Assembly: GCA_025352625.1 (NCBI GenBank)
Contig: JANXSR010000347.1
Span: forward strand, 1 to 40,059
Origin: Ferruginibacter sp.
Lineage (GTDB): Bacteria; Bacteroidota; Bacteroidia; Chitinophagales; Chitinophagaceae
Length of the DNA: 40,059 nucleotides
Direction of reading: 5' to 3'
The position numbers were made by a program, and so were the translations under genes. The notes below the pieces were generated by a model. It made no database searches. It saw only the letters and a program-made list of their open reading frames with translations, and was not told the origin of the DNA. This document shows positions 27,488 to 36,933 of this stretch, piece after piece (the stretch's first letter is position 1; each line of letters starts with the position of its first letter).

Positions 27488-27567
27488 GATTGCAGGGCTG
27501 CCAACCTTTGTAAAGGTACTGCGAATAGGAATAATTCTGTAAAAGGTTGGCAACCCTTGTAACAATC
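27488..27567 (-). repeat. Imperfect inverted repeat in the leader of the histidine-kinase gene
   Basis: Arms GGGCTGCCAACCTTT (27495-27509) and AAAGGTTGGCAACCC (27542-27556) pair at 14 of 15 positions. An outer GATTG (27488-27492) pairs with CAATC (27563-27567), and the loop is 32 bases. Read as minus-strand RNA the one mismatch becomes a G-U wobble, so the structure fits a transcript of the kinase direction. It lies 85-164 bases upstream of the chosen kinase start codon. It may be a leader structure, a regulator site or a dispersed palindromic element; there is no T-run marking it as a simple terminator. Confidence 0.6.
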
Positions 27568-27772
27568 TAAAATGCCTCCTGTGTTTTTAACAAACGATCA
27601 TTCATGAATTAAATACAAAACAGTTGTCAACAAATATTGAACCATGCTTTTTTAGCAAATTATGGAAAGTTTTTTTTAAATTTTAAAGGCATGATATTAG
27701 TACAAACATTTTATTAAAATTGGAGCACTTTGAATGTCATTGCTGCGGATGAAAATAAAAAATATTTTATAG

Positions 27773-30700
27773 ATGAAGAAGAGTAATCAAAGAAAAAATC
27801 AGCCTAACGACCTCTTTGAATTGCTTCCCCAAGCTATTGCTGCGTTAAGGAAAAATATAATTGAACCAATTTTTGGAGACAGCCGCACAGGTAAATATGC
27901 CAATGAAAGACCCCCTTTAAGATCGGAATTGTTTACAGAGGAACAGCTGGAACAGTATGCCAGCGTGATTTCGCGTAAACATCAGTTAATTACAGAACAT
28001 CCGTCTGAGCAATTGCTAAAACGCCTTGCAGAAAATGAAAATATTTTACTGGAAGTGCATGCAGCTTTAACGCTTGCCCTAAAAAATAATTCACGGATAG
28101 TTCCGGCGGCAGAATGGCTGCTGGATAATTTTTACCTGATTGAGGAACAGATTTATACAGGAAAAAAACATTTACCTAAAGGATATAGCAAAGGATTGCC
28201 ACAACTCTTAAAAGGCGAGTCTGCCGGTTTACCCAGAGTATATGACATAGCTGTGGAAATTATTTCCCATAGTGAGGGACATGCTGATCTGGAAAGCCTC
28301 ACCCGTTTTGTAATGGCATACCAGGTAAATACATTTTTAAAGCTGGGCGAATTGTGGGCCATTCCGATAATGTTGCGGTTGGCACTGATTGAAAATTTGC
28401 GCCGCCTTTCTATACAAATTGCAAGCGATATCATAAATAAAACACTGGCCAACAAGTGGGCCGATAGCATGATTGAGGCTGCAGAGAACGATCCTAAAAA
28501 TCTGGTATTGGTTATTGCAGATATGGCCAGGAGCCAGCCACCTATGGACAGCGCTTTTATTGCAGAGTTAACAAGGCGCTTACAGGAAAAAGGAAATGCA
28601 CTCTCGTTGCCACTTAACTGGATAGAGCAAAGATTATCAGAAGACAGCCTGACCAGTAATGAACTGATACACCAGGAAAACCAAAAGCAGGCCGCCGACC
28701 AGGTATCTATTAGTAATAGCATTAGCAGTCTTCGTTTTTTAAGTACAACAGACTGGCGTGATTTTGTAGAAAATACCAGTATGGTGGAGCAGGTACTTCG
28801 CCGGGATATAGATGGAGTTTACCAACAAATGGATTTTTATACCCGTGACAGCTACCGGCATGTGGTTGAAAAAATTGCTAAAAACAGTACGTTAACCGAA
28901 TGGGAAGTGGCCGAAATTGTTGTGCAGCAGGCAGCAGAAAATGCAGATAATAAATTGGATTTAAGGATGCGGCATGTAGGATATTATCTTACCTGCCAGG
29001 GATTAATAAAAATTAAAAAAATTGCCAAAATGCGTTCCGGCGTTGCCGAAACCTTCAAAAAAATATTTAATAAAATTCCTTTTTTATTATATGCAGGAGG
29101 TATTATTGTAATGGCTGTTTTAATTGCCTGGTATCTTATTTACAAAACATTTCACAATGGTTTATCTGATGCACAACTTATTGCATTGGGTATTATCATA
29201 TTGCTTGCTACCAGTAGTTTATCCATGTCTGTTATTAACTGGCTGGCTAATTTACTTGCAAAACCATTTTTATTGCCGAGGATGGATTTTAGTAAAGGCA
29301 TTCCTCAGCAGCATCGCACTATGGTGGTGGTGCCAACTATCCTTACTTCGGTTAAAGGTATTCATGCATTGGTTGAAGCACTTGAGGTTCGTTTTTTGGC
29401 TAATAGGGATGAGTACCTGCAGTTTGCATTGGTAACAGATTTTAAAGATGCCGCCACAGAAACATTGCCCGAAGATGAATTATTGTTACAAACCGCCAGG
29501 ATCAGCATCATTGAATTAAACAGGAAATATGAAAGGCAAACCAACGATACGTTCTTTCTTTTTCACCGGCAAAGAAAATTTAATTTAAAGGAAAAAATAT
29601 GGATGGGGTACGAACGTAAAAGGGGAAAACTTTCCGAACTAAATGCGCTTGTATTGGGAAAAGGAAAAGAATATTTTTCAGTGATAGTGGGAGAGGAGAA
29701 GGCTTACACCTCCGTAAAATATGTCATCACCCTTGATACAGATACACAGTTACCAAGAGACGCCGCATGGAAAATGGTGGCAACTATGGCCCACCCGCTT
29801 AACCATGCAATTTATTCGCAAAAGAAAAAAAGGGTAACAGAAGGATATACTATTTTACAACCAAGAGTATCAAATAGTTTACCCGGCAATAATAGCTCTG
29901 TTTATACAAAATTGCATGGCAATGAGCCTGGCACGGATCCTTATACCCGTGCTATTTCTGATGTGTACCAGGATCTTTTTAAAGAAGGATCTTTTATAGG
30001 TAAAGGCATTTATAATGTAGCAGCTTTTGAAGAAACACTTCACAATGTTTTTCCCGATAATTCAATTCTTAGTCATGATTTGTTGGAAGGTTGCTATTCC
30101 CGTTCGGGATTGATAACAGATATTCAGCTTTACGAAGAATACCCGGCAAGATATATTACAGATATGCAGCGCAGGCATAGGTGGATAAGGGGCGACTGGC
30201 AAATAGCCAATTGGATATTTCCGTGGGTGCCTGGCCCCAATAAAAAAATTTTATCAAACCCATTGTCTTTATTATCTAAATGGAAAATATTTGATAATAT
30301 CCGCAGAAGCCTTATTCCGCAATCGCTGTTGTTGTTGTTGTTATATGGCTGGATAATTTCTTCGGCACCATTGTTTTGGACAGCTGCAGTTTCGTTTATT
30401 GTTTTATTACCATCCATCATCAGTTTTTGCTGGTCGTTGATTACAAGACCGCCTGATGTAATTTTTTCGCAACATGTTATATTTTCATTTCGTTCTGCAA
30501 GCGATCAGTTTTACCAGCACCTGCTTGATCTTTTTACATTACCCTACGATGCATTTTCAAATTCAGATGCTATTCTAAGAACACTGTGGCGCATGTTCAT
30601 TAGCCATAAAAACCTGTTGCAATGGAATCCCTATCACAGTACACTTAATCATAAAAAAACAATTGCAGCAGCTTATGCTACTATGTGGTTTGGTCCGCTG

Positions 30701-33700
30701 CTATCTGTTGGATTGTTTATTTATTTAGTAAGGTATGCACCCAATGCATTATTTTTTTCCATACCCTTTTTAGCAGGATGGATTGCAGGGCCTTTTATTA
30801 CCTGGTTCATCAGCCGTGTTGTTATACAAAAAAGGGAAATGGTTTCTGCAGAGCAAACAATTTACCTGCGTATGCTTGGTCGAAAAATTTGGCACTTTTT
30901 TGAAACATTTGTTGGGGAGCAGGATAACTGGCTGCCACCTGATAATTACCAGGAAGATCCGGTAGAAAGAATTGCTCACCGAACTTCGCCAACCAATATA
31001 GGCCTGTCTTTACTGGCTATTTTAACGGCGCATGATTTTGGTTACATCTCTACAGAAGAAGTAACCATTCGTGCTGCCAATACCCTCAATACCCTTGAAG
31101 AGATGGAGCGGTTTCGGGGGCATTTTTATAACTGGTACGATACAGAAACGTTGGTGCCGCTGCTGCCCCGGTATATTTCAACGGTTGACAGTGGTAACCT
31201 TGCCGGGCACCTTGTTACCATGCAACAGGGTTTGTTACTATTGGCAGATAAAAAAATATTTACTGATAATGTTTTTGAAGGCCTGCTGGATTCACTAAGG
31301 ATATTAATTGAAAAGGCAGCTTACTCCGAACCACTCAATAACTTTTTTGAAAAGCTTGAAAATACGTATGTAGAAAACTGTAAAACTGTGAAGCAGGTAA
31401 AGGCTTACCTGGATGAATTAGAAATTTCTTTTACGGAGATCATCATCGAACTGGATTTTATACCAGACAATGACGATGATACCTGGTCGCAAAAAGTTTT
31501 AATGCAGATCAGTAAAATCAAAAATGAATTGGCCTCAATGGTTCCATGGCTATTACTGCCTGTTGTGCCTGCCAGATTTGATTACCTAATTCCAGATTTG
31601 GAAGAAATACCAACCATTAGAGAGCTGGCCAAAATAGAACAACATTTATTGCAAAAAATAGTCACTGCATCTTTACCTGATAATACCGGGGAAGAAAGTG
31701 AATGGTTAACCAGGGTAAGAATTTTTATAACAGAAGCAGGCAGAAAAGGAAAGGAAATATTATTAATTCTGGAGCAGCTAGCTTTAAAATGTGCAGCACT
31801 GTCAATGATTGAATATGATTTTTTATACGACAGAACACAACACCTTTTAACCATTGGATACAATGTAGATGAACACCGCAGGGATAACAGCTACTACGAT
31901 TTACTGGCATCAGAAGCAAGGCTGACCACATTTGTAGCAATTGCCCAGGGGAAATTACCGCAGGAAAGCTGGTTCTCTTTAGGAAGGCAATTGACAAACC
32001 TGGGTACTACACCCATTCTTTTATCGTGGAGCGGCAGCATGTTTGAATACCTGATGCCCCTGCTGGTAATGCCTTCTTATGATAACACATTGCTCGATCA
32101 AACTTATAAAGCTGTTATACAAAAACAAATTGATTATGGTAAAAAAAGAGGCGTTCCGTGGGGCATTTCAGAATCCGGTTACAACATGGTAGATGCACAT
32201 CTTAACTATCAATACCGTGCATTTGGAGTGCCCGGACTTGGGTTTAAACGTGGGCTGGCAGAAGATTTGGTGATTTCACCTTATTCAACTGTCATGTCGT
32301 TGATGGTGGCACCACAAGATGCCTATGATAATTTACAGGTGTTAAAAACAGCAGGCTTTGAAGGTAAGTATGGTTTTTACGAAGCGGTTGATTACACCGC
32401 TTCCCGTTTAATAAGAAAGCAAAAAAAATCAATCATTAAATCGTTCATGGCGCATCACCAGGGAATGAGTTTTTTATCCATTGCCTACCTGTTGTTTGAT
32501 AAACCAATGCAACAAAGATTTGAATATGATGTACAGGTAAAAGCCACCTTACTTTTATTGCAGGAAAGAGTGCCAAGAATCTCTACATTTTATTCGCCCA
32601 GTGTACATGCAGGAGACACAAGTGTTAACCCTTCATCCGATACCTCCATGCGGGTGATTAACACACCACATACAAGTATACCGGAAGTACAATTATTATC
32701 CAACGGACGATACAATGTGATGGTAACAAATGCAGGTGGGGGATATAGCCGCTGGAAAAATATTGCGCTAACCCGCTGGCGGGAGGATTGTACCTGCGAT
32801 AACTGGGGAACTTTTTGTTACATACGTGACCTTGATACAGATGCTTACTGGTCAGCTTCTTTTCAACCGTCTTTAAAAGAAGGCGATAATTATGAAGCAG
32901 TATTTTCTCAGGGCCGTGCAGAATTCAGGCGACGGGATTTTGCGTTGGAAACGCATACAGAAATTGTGGTGTCGCCAGAAGATGATATTGAATTAAGAAG
33001 GGTACATATTACCAACCGTTCCCGAAAAAAAAGAATCATTGAAATAACAAGTTATGCCGAAGTAGTGTTGGCCAATGCAAGTTCGGACGAAGCGCATCCT
33101 GCATTTAGCAATTTATTTGTACAAACAAAAATTATTGAGCAAAGGCACGCCATTGTGTGTACAAGAAGGCCAAGATCTTTAGATGAACAGCCGCCCTGGA
33201 TGTTTCATTTAATGAAAGTGCATGATGCAGTGGTGGAGAATATTACTTATGAAACAGACAGGGATCAGTTTATCGGAAGGGGTAATACCATCAATGCACC
33301 AAAGGTATTGCAACAAAAAAATCCTTTAAGCGGCAGCAGCGGTTCCGTACTTGATCCGGTTATTTCTATTCAATACCGCATTGTTATTGAACCGCAGGAA
33401 ACAGCCATTGTTGATATGATTTTTGGCGTGGCTGAAACAAAAGAAGGTTGCAATATTTTGGTAGAAAAATACCAGGACAGGCACCTTACCAACAGGGTAC
33501 TGGAGTTGGTATGGACACATAGCCAGGTAATACTGCGGCAGATAAATGCTACGGAAGCAGATGCACAATTATTTAGCCGCCTCGCAGGTTCAATCATTTT
33601 TTCAAATCCTTCCTTACGTACAGATCCGGCAACTATTATTAAAAATCAACGCGGCCAATCGGGTTTGTGGGGTTATTCCATATCCGGCGATATACCAATT

Positions 33701-36526
33701 GTGTTATTGCAAATTGAAGACGCAGCAAATATTGAATTGGTGAGGCAAATGGTGCAGGCGCATACCTACTGGCGTTTAAAAGGATTAATGGTTGACCTTG
33801 TAATATGGAACGAAGATCATGGAGGATACAGGCAGGTATTGCACAATGAAATACAAAGCCTTGTGGCACCGGGGCTTTCAAGCGATATGAAAGAACACCC
33901 CGGCGGGATTTTCATCCGTGCTGCCGACCAGATTTCCAACGAAGACCGGATACTTTTTCAAACAGTGGCTCATCTTGTAATACCTGACACACTGGGTACG
34001 TTGGAAGAACAAATGAACCGGCGCAATAAACTAAAATCATCTATACCATTTTTCAGTCCGGTTAAATTTCATTCATCTGTATTAACTGCTGTGCCACCCC
34101 GAAACGACCTGCAGTTTTTTAATGGTACCGGCGGTTTTTCCGGTGATGGTAAAGAGTATGTAATTACTACTACGACTACACGCTTTACACCGGCTCCATG
34201 GGTTAATATATTGGCCAATCCAACTTTTGGTTGTGTTATATCAGAAAGCGGGCAATCTTACACCTGGATAGAAAATGCACATGCGTTAAGACTAACACCC
34301 TGGAACAATGACCCTATCGGCGATTTAAAAGGCGAAGCATTTTATTTAAGAGATGAGGAAAGCGGAAAGTTTTGGTCGCCCACACCGTTACCTTGCCGTG
34401 GCCAATCACCTTACATCACAAGGCATGGCTTTGGCTACAGCATATTTGAGCATAGTGAAGATGGTATTGAATCTGCTATGACGGTGTATGTTGATATTGA
34501 TGCACCCGTTAAATTTATGGTGATAAAGCTGCGCAATAATTCCAGCAGGCCGAGGCGTGTTTCTGCAACTGGTTATGTTGAGTGGGTATTGGGAGACCTG
34601 CGGGCAAAATCACTCATGCATACCATTACGCAGGTAGAAGTGCAGAGTGGAGCTATTTTAGCCAGCAATGCTTACAATACAGAATTTGGTACAAGAGTGG
34701 CATTTTTTGATGTAGACGATATTAATAAGACACATACCACTGACCGTTCTGAATTTATTGGCAGAAACGGCACACTTCAAAATCCTGAAGCTATGAACCG
34801 GGCAAAACTTTCCGGCAGAACAGGCGCAGCCCTTGATCCGTGTGCGGCCATACAGGTGGTGGTTGATTTGGCAGAAGACCAGGAAAGAGAAATTATTTTC
34901 AGGTTAGGGGCCGGTAAAAATATAGAAGATGCGGTGAATATAATCCAGGCTTTTGAAGGTGGCAACGCTGCACGTACCGCTTTGGAAAAAGTAAAACAAT
35001 ACTGGCAAACAACATTGAGTGCAGTACAAATAGAAACGCCTGATAAAGCCCTTAATATACTCACCAATGGTTGGTTAAATTATCAAACACTGGCATGCCG
35101 TATTTGGGCAAGAAGCGGCTTCTATCAATCCGGCGGAGCCTTTGGCTTTAGAGATCAGTTGCAGGATGTATTGTCCTTGGTGCACACCAAACCCGGGATT
35201 GTGAAAGCACAAATTTTGTTATGTGCCTCCCGGCAATTTAAAGAGGGAGATGTGCAACACTGGTGGCATCCTCCTGCCGGACGTGGTGTTAGAACCACCT
35301 GCTCTGATGATTATTTGTGGTTACCATTTGTTACTTCAAAATACATTGCAGCTACTGCTGATAATGCTATCTTAAACGAGTCAATACATTTTTTAGAAGG
35401 GCGCTTGTTAAATGAAGGAGAAGAGTCTTATTTTGACCTGCCTATTAAATCTGATAAAGCAGCCTCGTTGTATGAACACTGTGTTAAAGCCATTGAACAT
35501 GGGCTGGTATTTGGTGAGCACGGATTGCCGTTAATGGGTTCCGGCGATTGGAATGATGGTATGGATAAAGTGGGTAATCATGGTAAAGGCGAAAGCGTTT
35601 GGCTCGCCTTTTTTCTGTATGATATTTTAATGCATTTTAAAGTTGTTGCCGCAGTAAAAAATGATATTCCGTTTGGAAATAAATGTATAGACGAGGCAGA
35701 AAAATTACGCCTGAATATTGAAAAAAATGCCTGGGATGGCGATTGGTACAGGCGTGCTTACTTTGATGATGGGGTGCCGTTGGGTGCACATGACAATGAA
35801 GAATGCCGGATAGATTCTATTGCACAAAGCTGGTCGGTGTTGTCAAATGCCGGCAGTAAAGAACGCTCATTAAAAGCCATGCAATCGGCAGACGATTTTC
35901 TTGTACAAAAGGAAGATGGCCTGATACAATTGTTTACGCCGCCCTTTGATAAATCTGCGATGAACCCCGGTTATATAAAAGGGTATGTGCCGGGTGTAAG
36001 AGAAAACGGAGGACAGTACACACATGCGGCGATTTGGCTGGTAATGGCTTTTGCAGCAATGGAAAATAAACAACGTACATGGGATTTATTGCAAATGATT
36101 AACCCGTTAAACCGTGGCAACACGATTGAAAAAATAGACATCTATAAAACAGAACCTTATGTAATTGCAGCCGATGTATATGCAGAGCCCCTGCACAAAG
36201 GCCGTGGCGGCTGGACGTGGTACACCGGTTCGGCAGGGTGGATGTACCAGTTGGTGGTGGACTCTTTTATAGGGCTTAAAAAAGAAGGACATACACTGCA
36301 CTTTAAGCCTTGCATACCAGAAGACTGGCCTTCTGTAAAAATCACTTATCACTTTGAGGCTAAAATATATGCCATTGAATTGGTACAGCAAAAAATGTTA
36401 TACAATAACGTTATAAAGCTTGTAGTAAATGGAGTGGCGCAGCATGGATTGTCTTTTGATTTGGAGCCAGTTATGTTGAAAGAGGCATCGTCTTTAAATG
36501 GAGTTGAAGAAGGTGTAAAAGATTAA
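27773..36526 (+). CDS. Cyclic beta-1,2-glucan synthase-like protein (NdvB/Cgs family: GT84-GH189-GH94)
   Basis: 2917 residues, the size of the Cgs/NdvB family. The N-terminal 430 residues are soluble. Membrane segments follow at about 434-500 (two), 846-890 (about two) and 962-1015 (about two). Between them lies the glycosyltransferase domain with DTD at 655-657 and the QRRHRWIRGDW motif at 799-809. Residues about 1050-1600 form the glycoamylase-like (GH189-type) transglycosylation/cyclisation region, with Glu1467 in GISESGYN. Two beta-sandwich domains (about 1630-1900 and 2135-2400) precede a GH94-type phosphorylase domain with GDWNDGMD at 2591-2598. Known family members make cyclic beta-1,2-glucan from UDP-glucose and export it to the periplasm through a separate ABC transporter; none is encoded here. 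Identification is firm, but the exact product in this organism is inferred. Confidence 0.93.
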   Translation: MKKSNQRKNQPNDLFELLPQAIAALRKNIIEPIFGDSRTGKYANERPPLRSELFTEEQLEQYASVISRKHQLITEHPSEQLLKRLAENENILLEVHAALTLALKNNSRIVPAAEWLLDNFYLIEEQIYTGKKHLPKGYSKGLPQLLKGESAGLPRVYDIAVEIISHSEGHADLESLTRFVMAYQVNTFLKLGELWAIPIMLRLALIENLRRLSIQIASDIINKTLANKWADSMIEAAENDPKNLVLVIADMARSQPPMDSAFIAELTRRLQEKGNALSLPLNWIEQRLSEDSLTSNELIHQENQKQAADQVSISNSISSLRFLSTTDWRDFVENTSMVEQVLRRDIDGVYQQMDFYTRDSYRHVVEKIAKNSTLTEWEVAEIVVQQAAENADNKLDLRMRHVGYYLTCQGLIKIKKIAKMRSGVAETFKKIFNKIPFLLYAGGIIVMAVLIAWYLIYKTFHNGLSDAQLIALGIIILLATSSLSMSVINWLANLLAKPFLLPRMDFSKGIPQQHRTMVVVPTILTSVKGIHALVEALEVRFLANRDEYLQFALVTDFKDAATETLPEDELLLQTARISIIELNRKYERQTNDTFFLFHRQRKFNLKEKIWMGYERKRGKLSELNALVLGKGKEYFSVIVGEEKAYTSVKYVITLDTDTQLPRDAAWKMVATMAHPLNHAIYSQKKKRVTEGYTILQPRVSNSLPGNNSSVYTKLHGNEPGTDPYTRAISDVYQDLFKEGSFIGKGIYNVAAFEETLHNVFPDNSILSHDLLEGCYSRSGLITDIQLYEEYPARYITDMQRRHRWIRGDWQIANWIFPWVPGPNKKILSNPLSLLSKWKIFDNIRRSLIPQSLLLLLLYGWIISSAPLFWTAAVSFIVLLPSIISFCWSLITRPPDVIFSQHVIFSFRSASDQFYQHLLDLFTLPYDAFSNSDAILRTLWRMFISHKNLLQWNPYHSTLNHKKTIAAAYATMWFGPLLSVGLFIYLVRYAPNALFFSIPFLAGWIAGPFITWFISRVVIQKREMVSAEQTIYLRMLGRKIWHFFETFVGEQDNWLPPDNYQEDPVERIAHRTSPTNIGLSLLAILTAHDFGYISTEEVTIRAANTLNTLEEMERFRGHFYNWYDTETLVPLLPRYISTVDSGNLAGHLVTMQQGLLLLADKKIFTDNVFEGLLDSLRILIEKAAYSEPLNNFFEKLENTYVENCKTVKQVKAYLDELEISFTEIIIELDFIPDNDDDTWSQKVLMQISKIKNELASMVPWLLLPVVPARFDYLIPDLEEIPTIRELAKIEQHLLQKIVTASLPDNTGEESEWLTRVRIFITEAGRKGKEILLILEQLALKCAALSMIEYDFLYDRTQHLLTIGYNVDEHRRDNSYYDLLASEARLTTFVAIAQGKLPQESWFSLGRQLTNLGTTPILLSWSGSMFEYLMPLLVMPSYDNTLLDQTYKAVIQKQIDYGKKRGVPWGISESGYNMVDAHLNYQYRAFGVPGLGFKRGLAEDLVISPYSTVMSLMVAPQDAYDNLQVLKTAGFEGKYGFYEAVDYTASRLIRKQKKSIIKSFMAHHQGMSFLSIAYLLFDKPMQQRFEYDVQVKATLLLLQERVPRISTFYSPSVHAGDTSVNPSSDTSMRVINTPHTSIPEVQLLSNGRYNVMVTNAGGGYSRWKNIALTRWREDCTCDNWGTFCYIRDLDTDAYWSASFQPSLKEGDNYEAVFSQGRAEFRRRDFALETHTEIVVSPEDDIELRRVHITNRSRKKRIIEITSYAEVVLANASSDEAHPAFSNLFVQTKIIEQRHAIVCTRRPRSLDEQPPWMFHLMKVHDAVVENITYETDRDQFIGRGNTINAPKVLQQKNPLSGSSGSVLDPVISIQYRIVIEPQETAIVDMIFGVAETKEGCNILVEKYQDRHLTNRVLELVWTHSQVILRQINATEADAQLFSRLAGSIIFSNPSLRTDPATIIKNQRGQSGLWGYSISGDIPIVLLQIEDAANIELVRQMVQAHTYWRLKGLMVDLVIWNEDHGGYRQVLHNEIQSLVAPGLSSDMKEHPGGIFIRAADQISNEDRILFQTVAHLVIPDTLGTLEEQMNRRNKLKSSIPFFSPVKFHSSVLTAVPPRNDLQFFNGTGGFSGDGKEYVITTTTTRFTPAPWVNILANPTFGCVISESGQSYTWIENAHALRLTPWNNDPIGDLKGEAFYLRDEESGKFWSPTPLPCRGQSPYITRHGFGYSIFEHSEDGIESAMTVYVDIDAPVKFMVIKLRNNSSRPRRVSATGYVEWVLGDLRAKSLMHTITQVEVQSGAILASNAYNTEFGTRVAFFDVDDINKTHTTDRSEFIGRNGTLQNPEAMNRAKLSGRTGAALDPCAAIQVVVDLAEDQEREIIFRLGAGKNIEDAVNIIQAFEGGNAARTALEKVKQYWQTTLSAVQIETPDKALNILTNGWLNYQTLACRIWARSGFYQSGGAFGFRDQLQDVLSLVHTKPGIVKAQILLCASRQFKEGDVQHWWHPPAGRGVRTTCSDDYLWLPFVTSKYIAATADNAILNESIHFLEGRLLNEGEESYFDLPIKSDKAASLYEHCVKAIEHGLVFGEHGLPLMGSGDWNDGMDKVGNHGKGESVWLAFFLYDILMHFKVVAAVKNDIPFGNKCIDEAEKLRLNIEKNAWDGDWYRRAYFDDGVPLGAHDNEECRIDSIAQSWSVLSNAGSKERSLKAMQSADDFLVQKEDGLIQLFTPPFDKSAMNPGYIKGYVPGVRENGGQYTHAAIWLVMAFAAMENKQRTWDLLQMINPLNRGNTIEKIDIYKTEPYVIAADVYAEPLHKGRGGWTWYTGSAGWMYQLVVDSFIGLKKEGHTLHFKPCIPEDWPSVKITYHFEAKIYAIELVQQKMLYNNVIKLVVNGVAQHGLSFDLEPVMLKEASSLNGVEEGVKD

Positions 36527-36933
36527 ATTGGGTTTACGGTACTAATTTGCGGAGGTTTTATTAAACAGTAGGTTTTTATAAATGGTAGTAAAATACCCAC
36601 GTTAGTTTCATTGCAATATACGGGCAATTTTTTATTGATGCTGCTTTGTCTGTGGCTTGTTGGGTCTTTCAAGGCCTACACCACCATTTAAAGTAACTTG
36701 AACGAAACCATGATGTTTAATACGCTACATAGTTAAAGTCTTTACTAAAATAAATAAAAGCTGGTTGCCCCCTATTGGTTGCTATTTTCTGCGTCGGGGT
36801 TTCACGGGAGACGTTTTACAATTATTATAGAATAGTTGTGAAAAAACCGCCTATACAAAAGGTATTCTGCATCATTTGTTTGTTCCTTTTTTTAATTTAA
36901 ATGATCAAACTTTATCTGCTTCAACATTCCAGT
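36527..36933. other. Intergenic region between convergent genes, nothing recognised
   Basis: 407 bases between the stop codons of the glucan synthase and the GH116 gene, which converge. I found no open frame with coding character, no RNA gene and no strong terminator hairpin. Short T-runs occur near 36630 and 36890, but without clear stems. Confidence 0.45.

Noticed and set aside
27404..27565. A 54-residue N-terminal extension of the histidine kinase from the upstream ATG at 27565
   Set aside because: The translation has no domain character, it is read through an inverted repeat, and family-like sequence begins only after the internal Met at 27403.
27591..27600. CAAACGATCA upstream of the glucan synthase as a fourth LacI-type site
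   Set aside because: It matches the CAAnCGnTTG form only in the left half and middle; the right half-site is absent.
28153..28722. A 189-codon open frame on the minus strand inside the glucan synthase gene
   Set aside because: It is fully antisense to well-conserved coding sequence, and its translation shows no recognisable domain.
27773..36526. Possibility that the giant gene is a simple cellobiose/chitobiose phosphorylase
   Set aside because: The GH94 part is only the C-terminal fifth; membrane segments, the DTD/QRRHRW glycosyltransferase motifs and the glycoamylase-like region fit the cyclic glucan synthase family instead.
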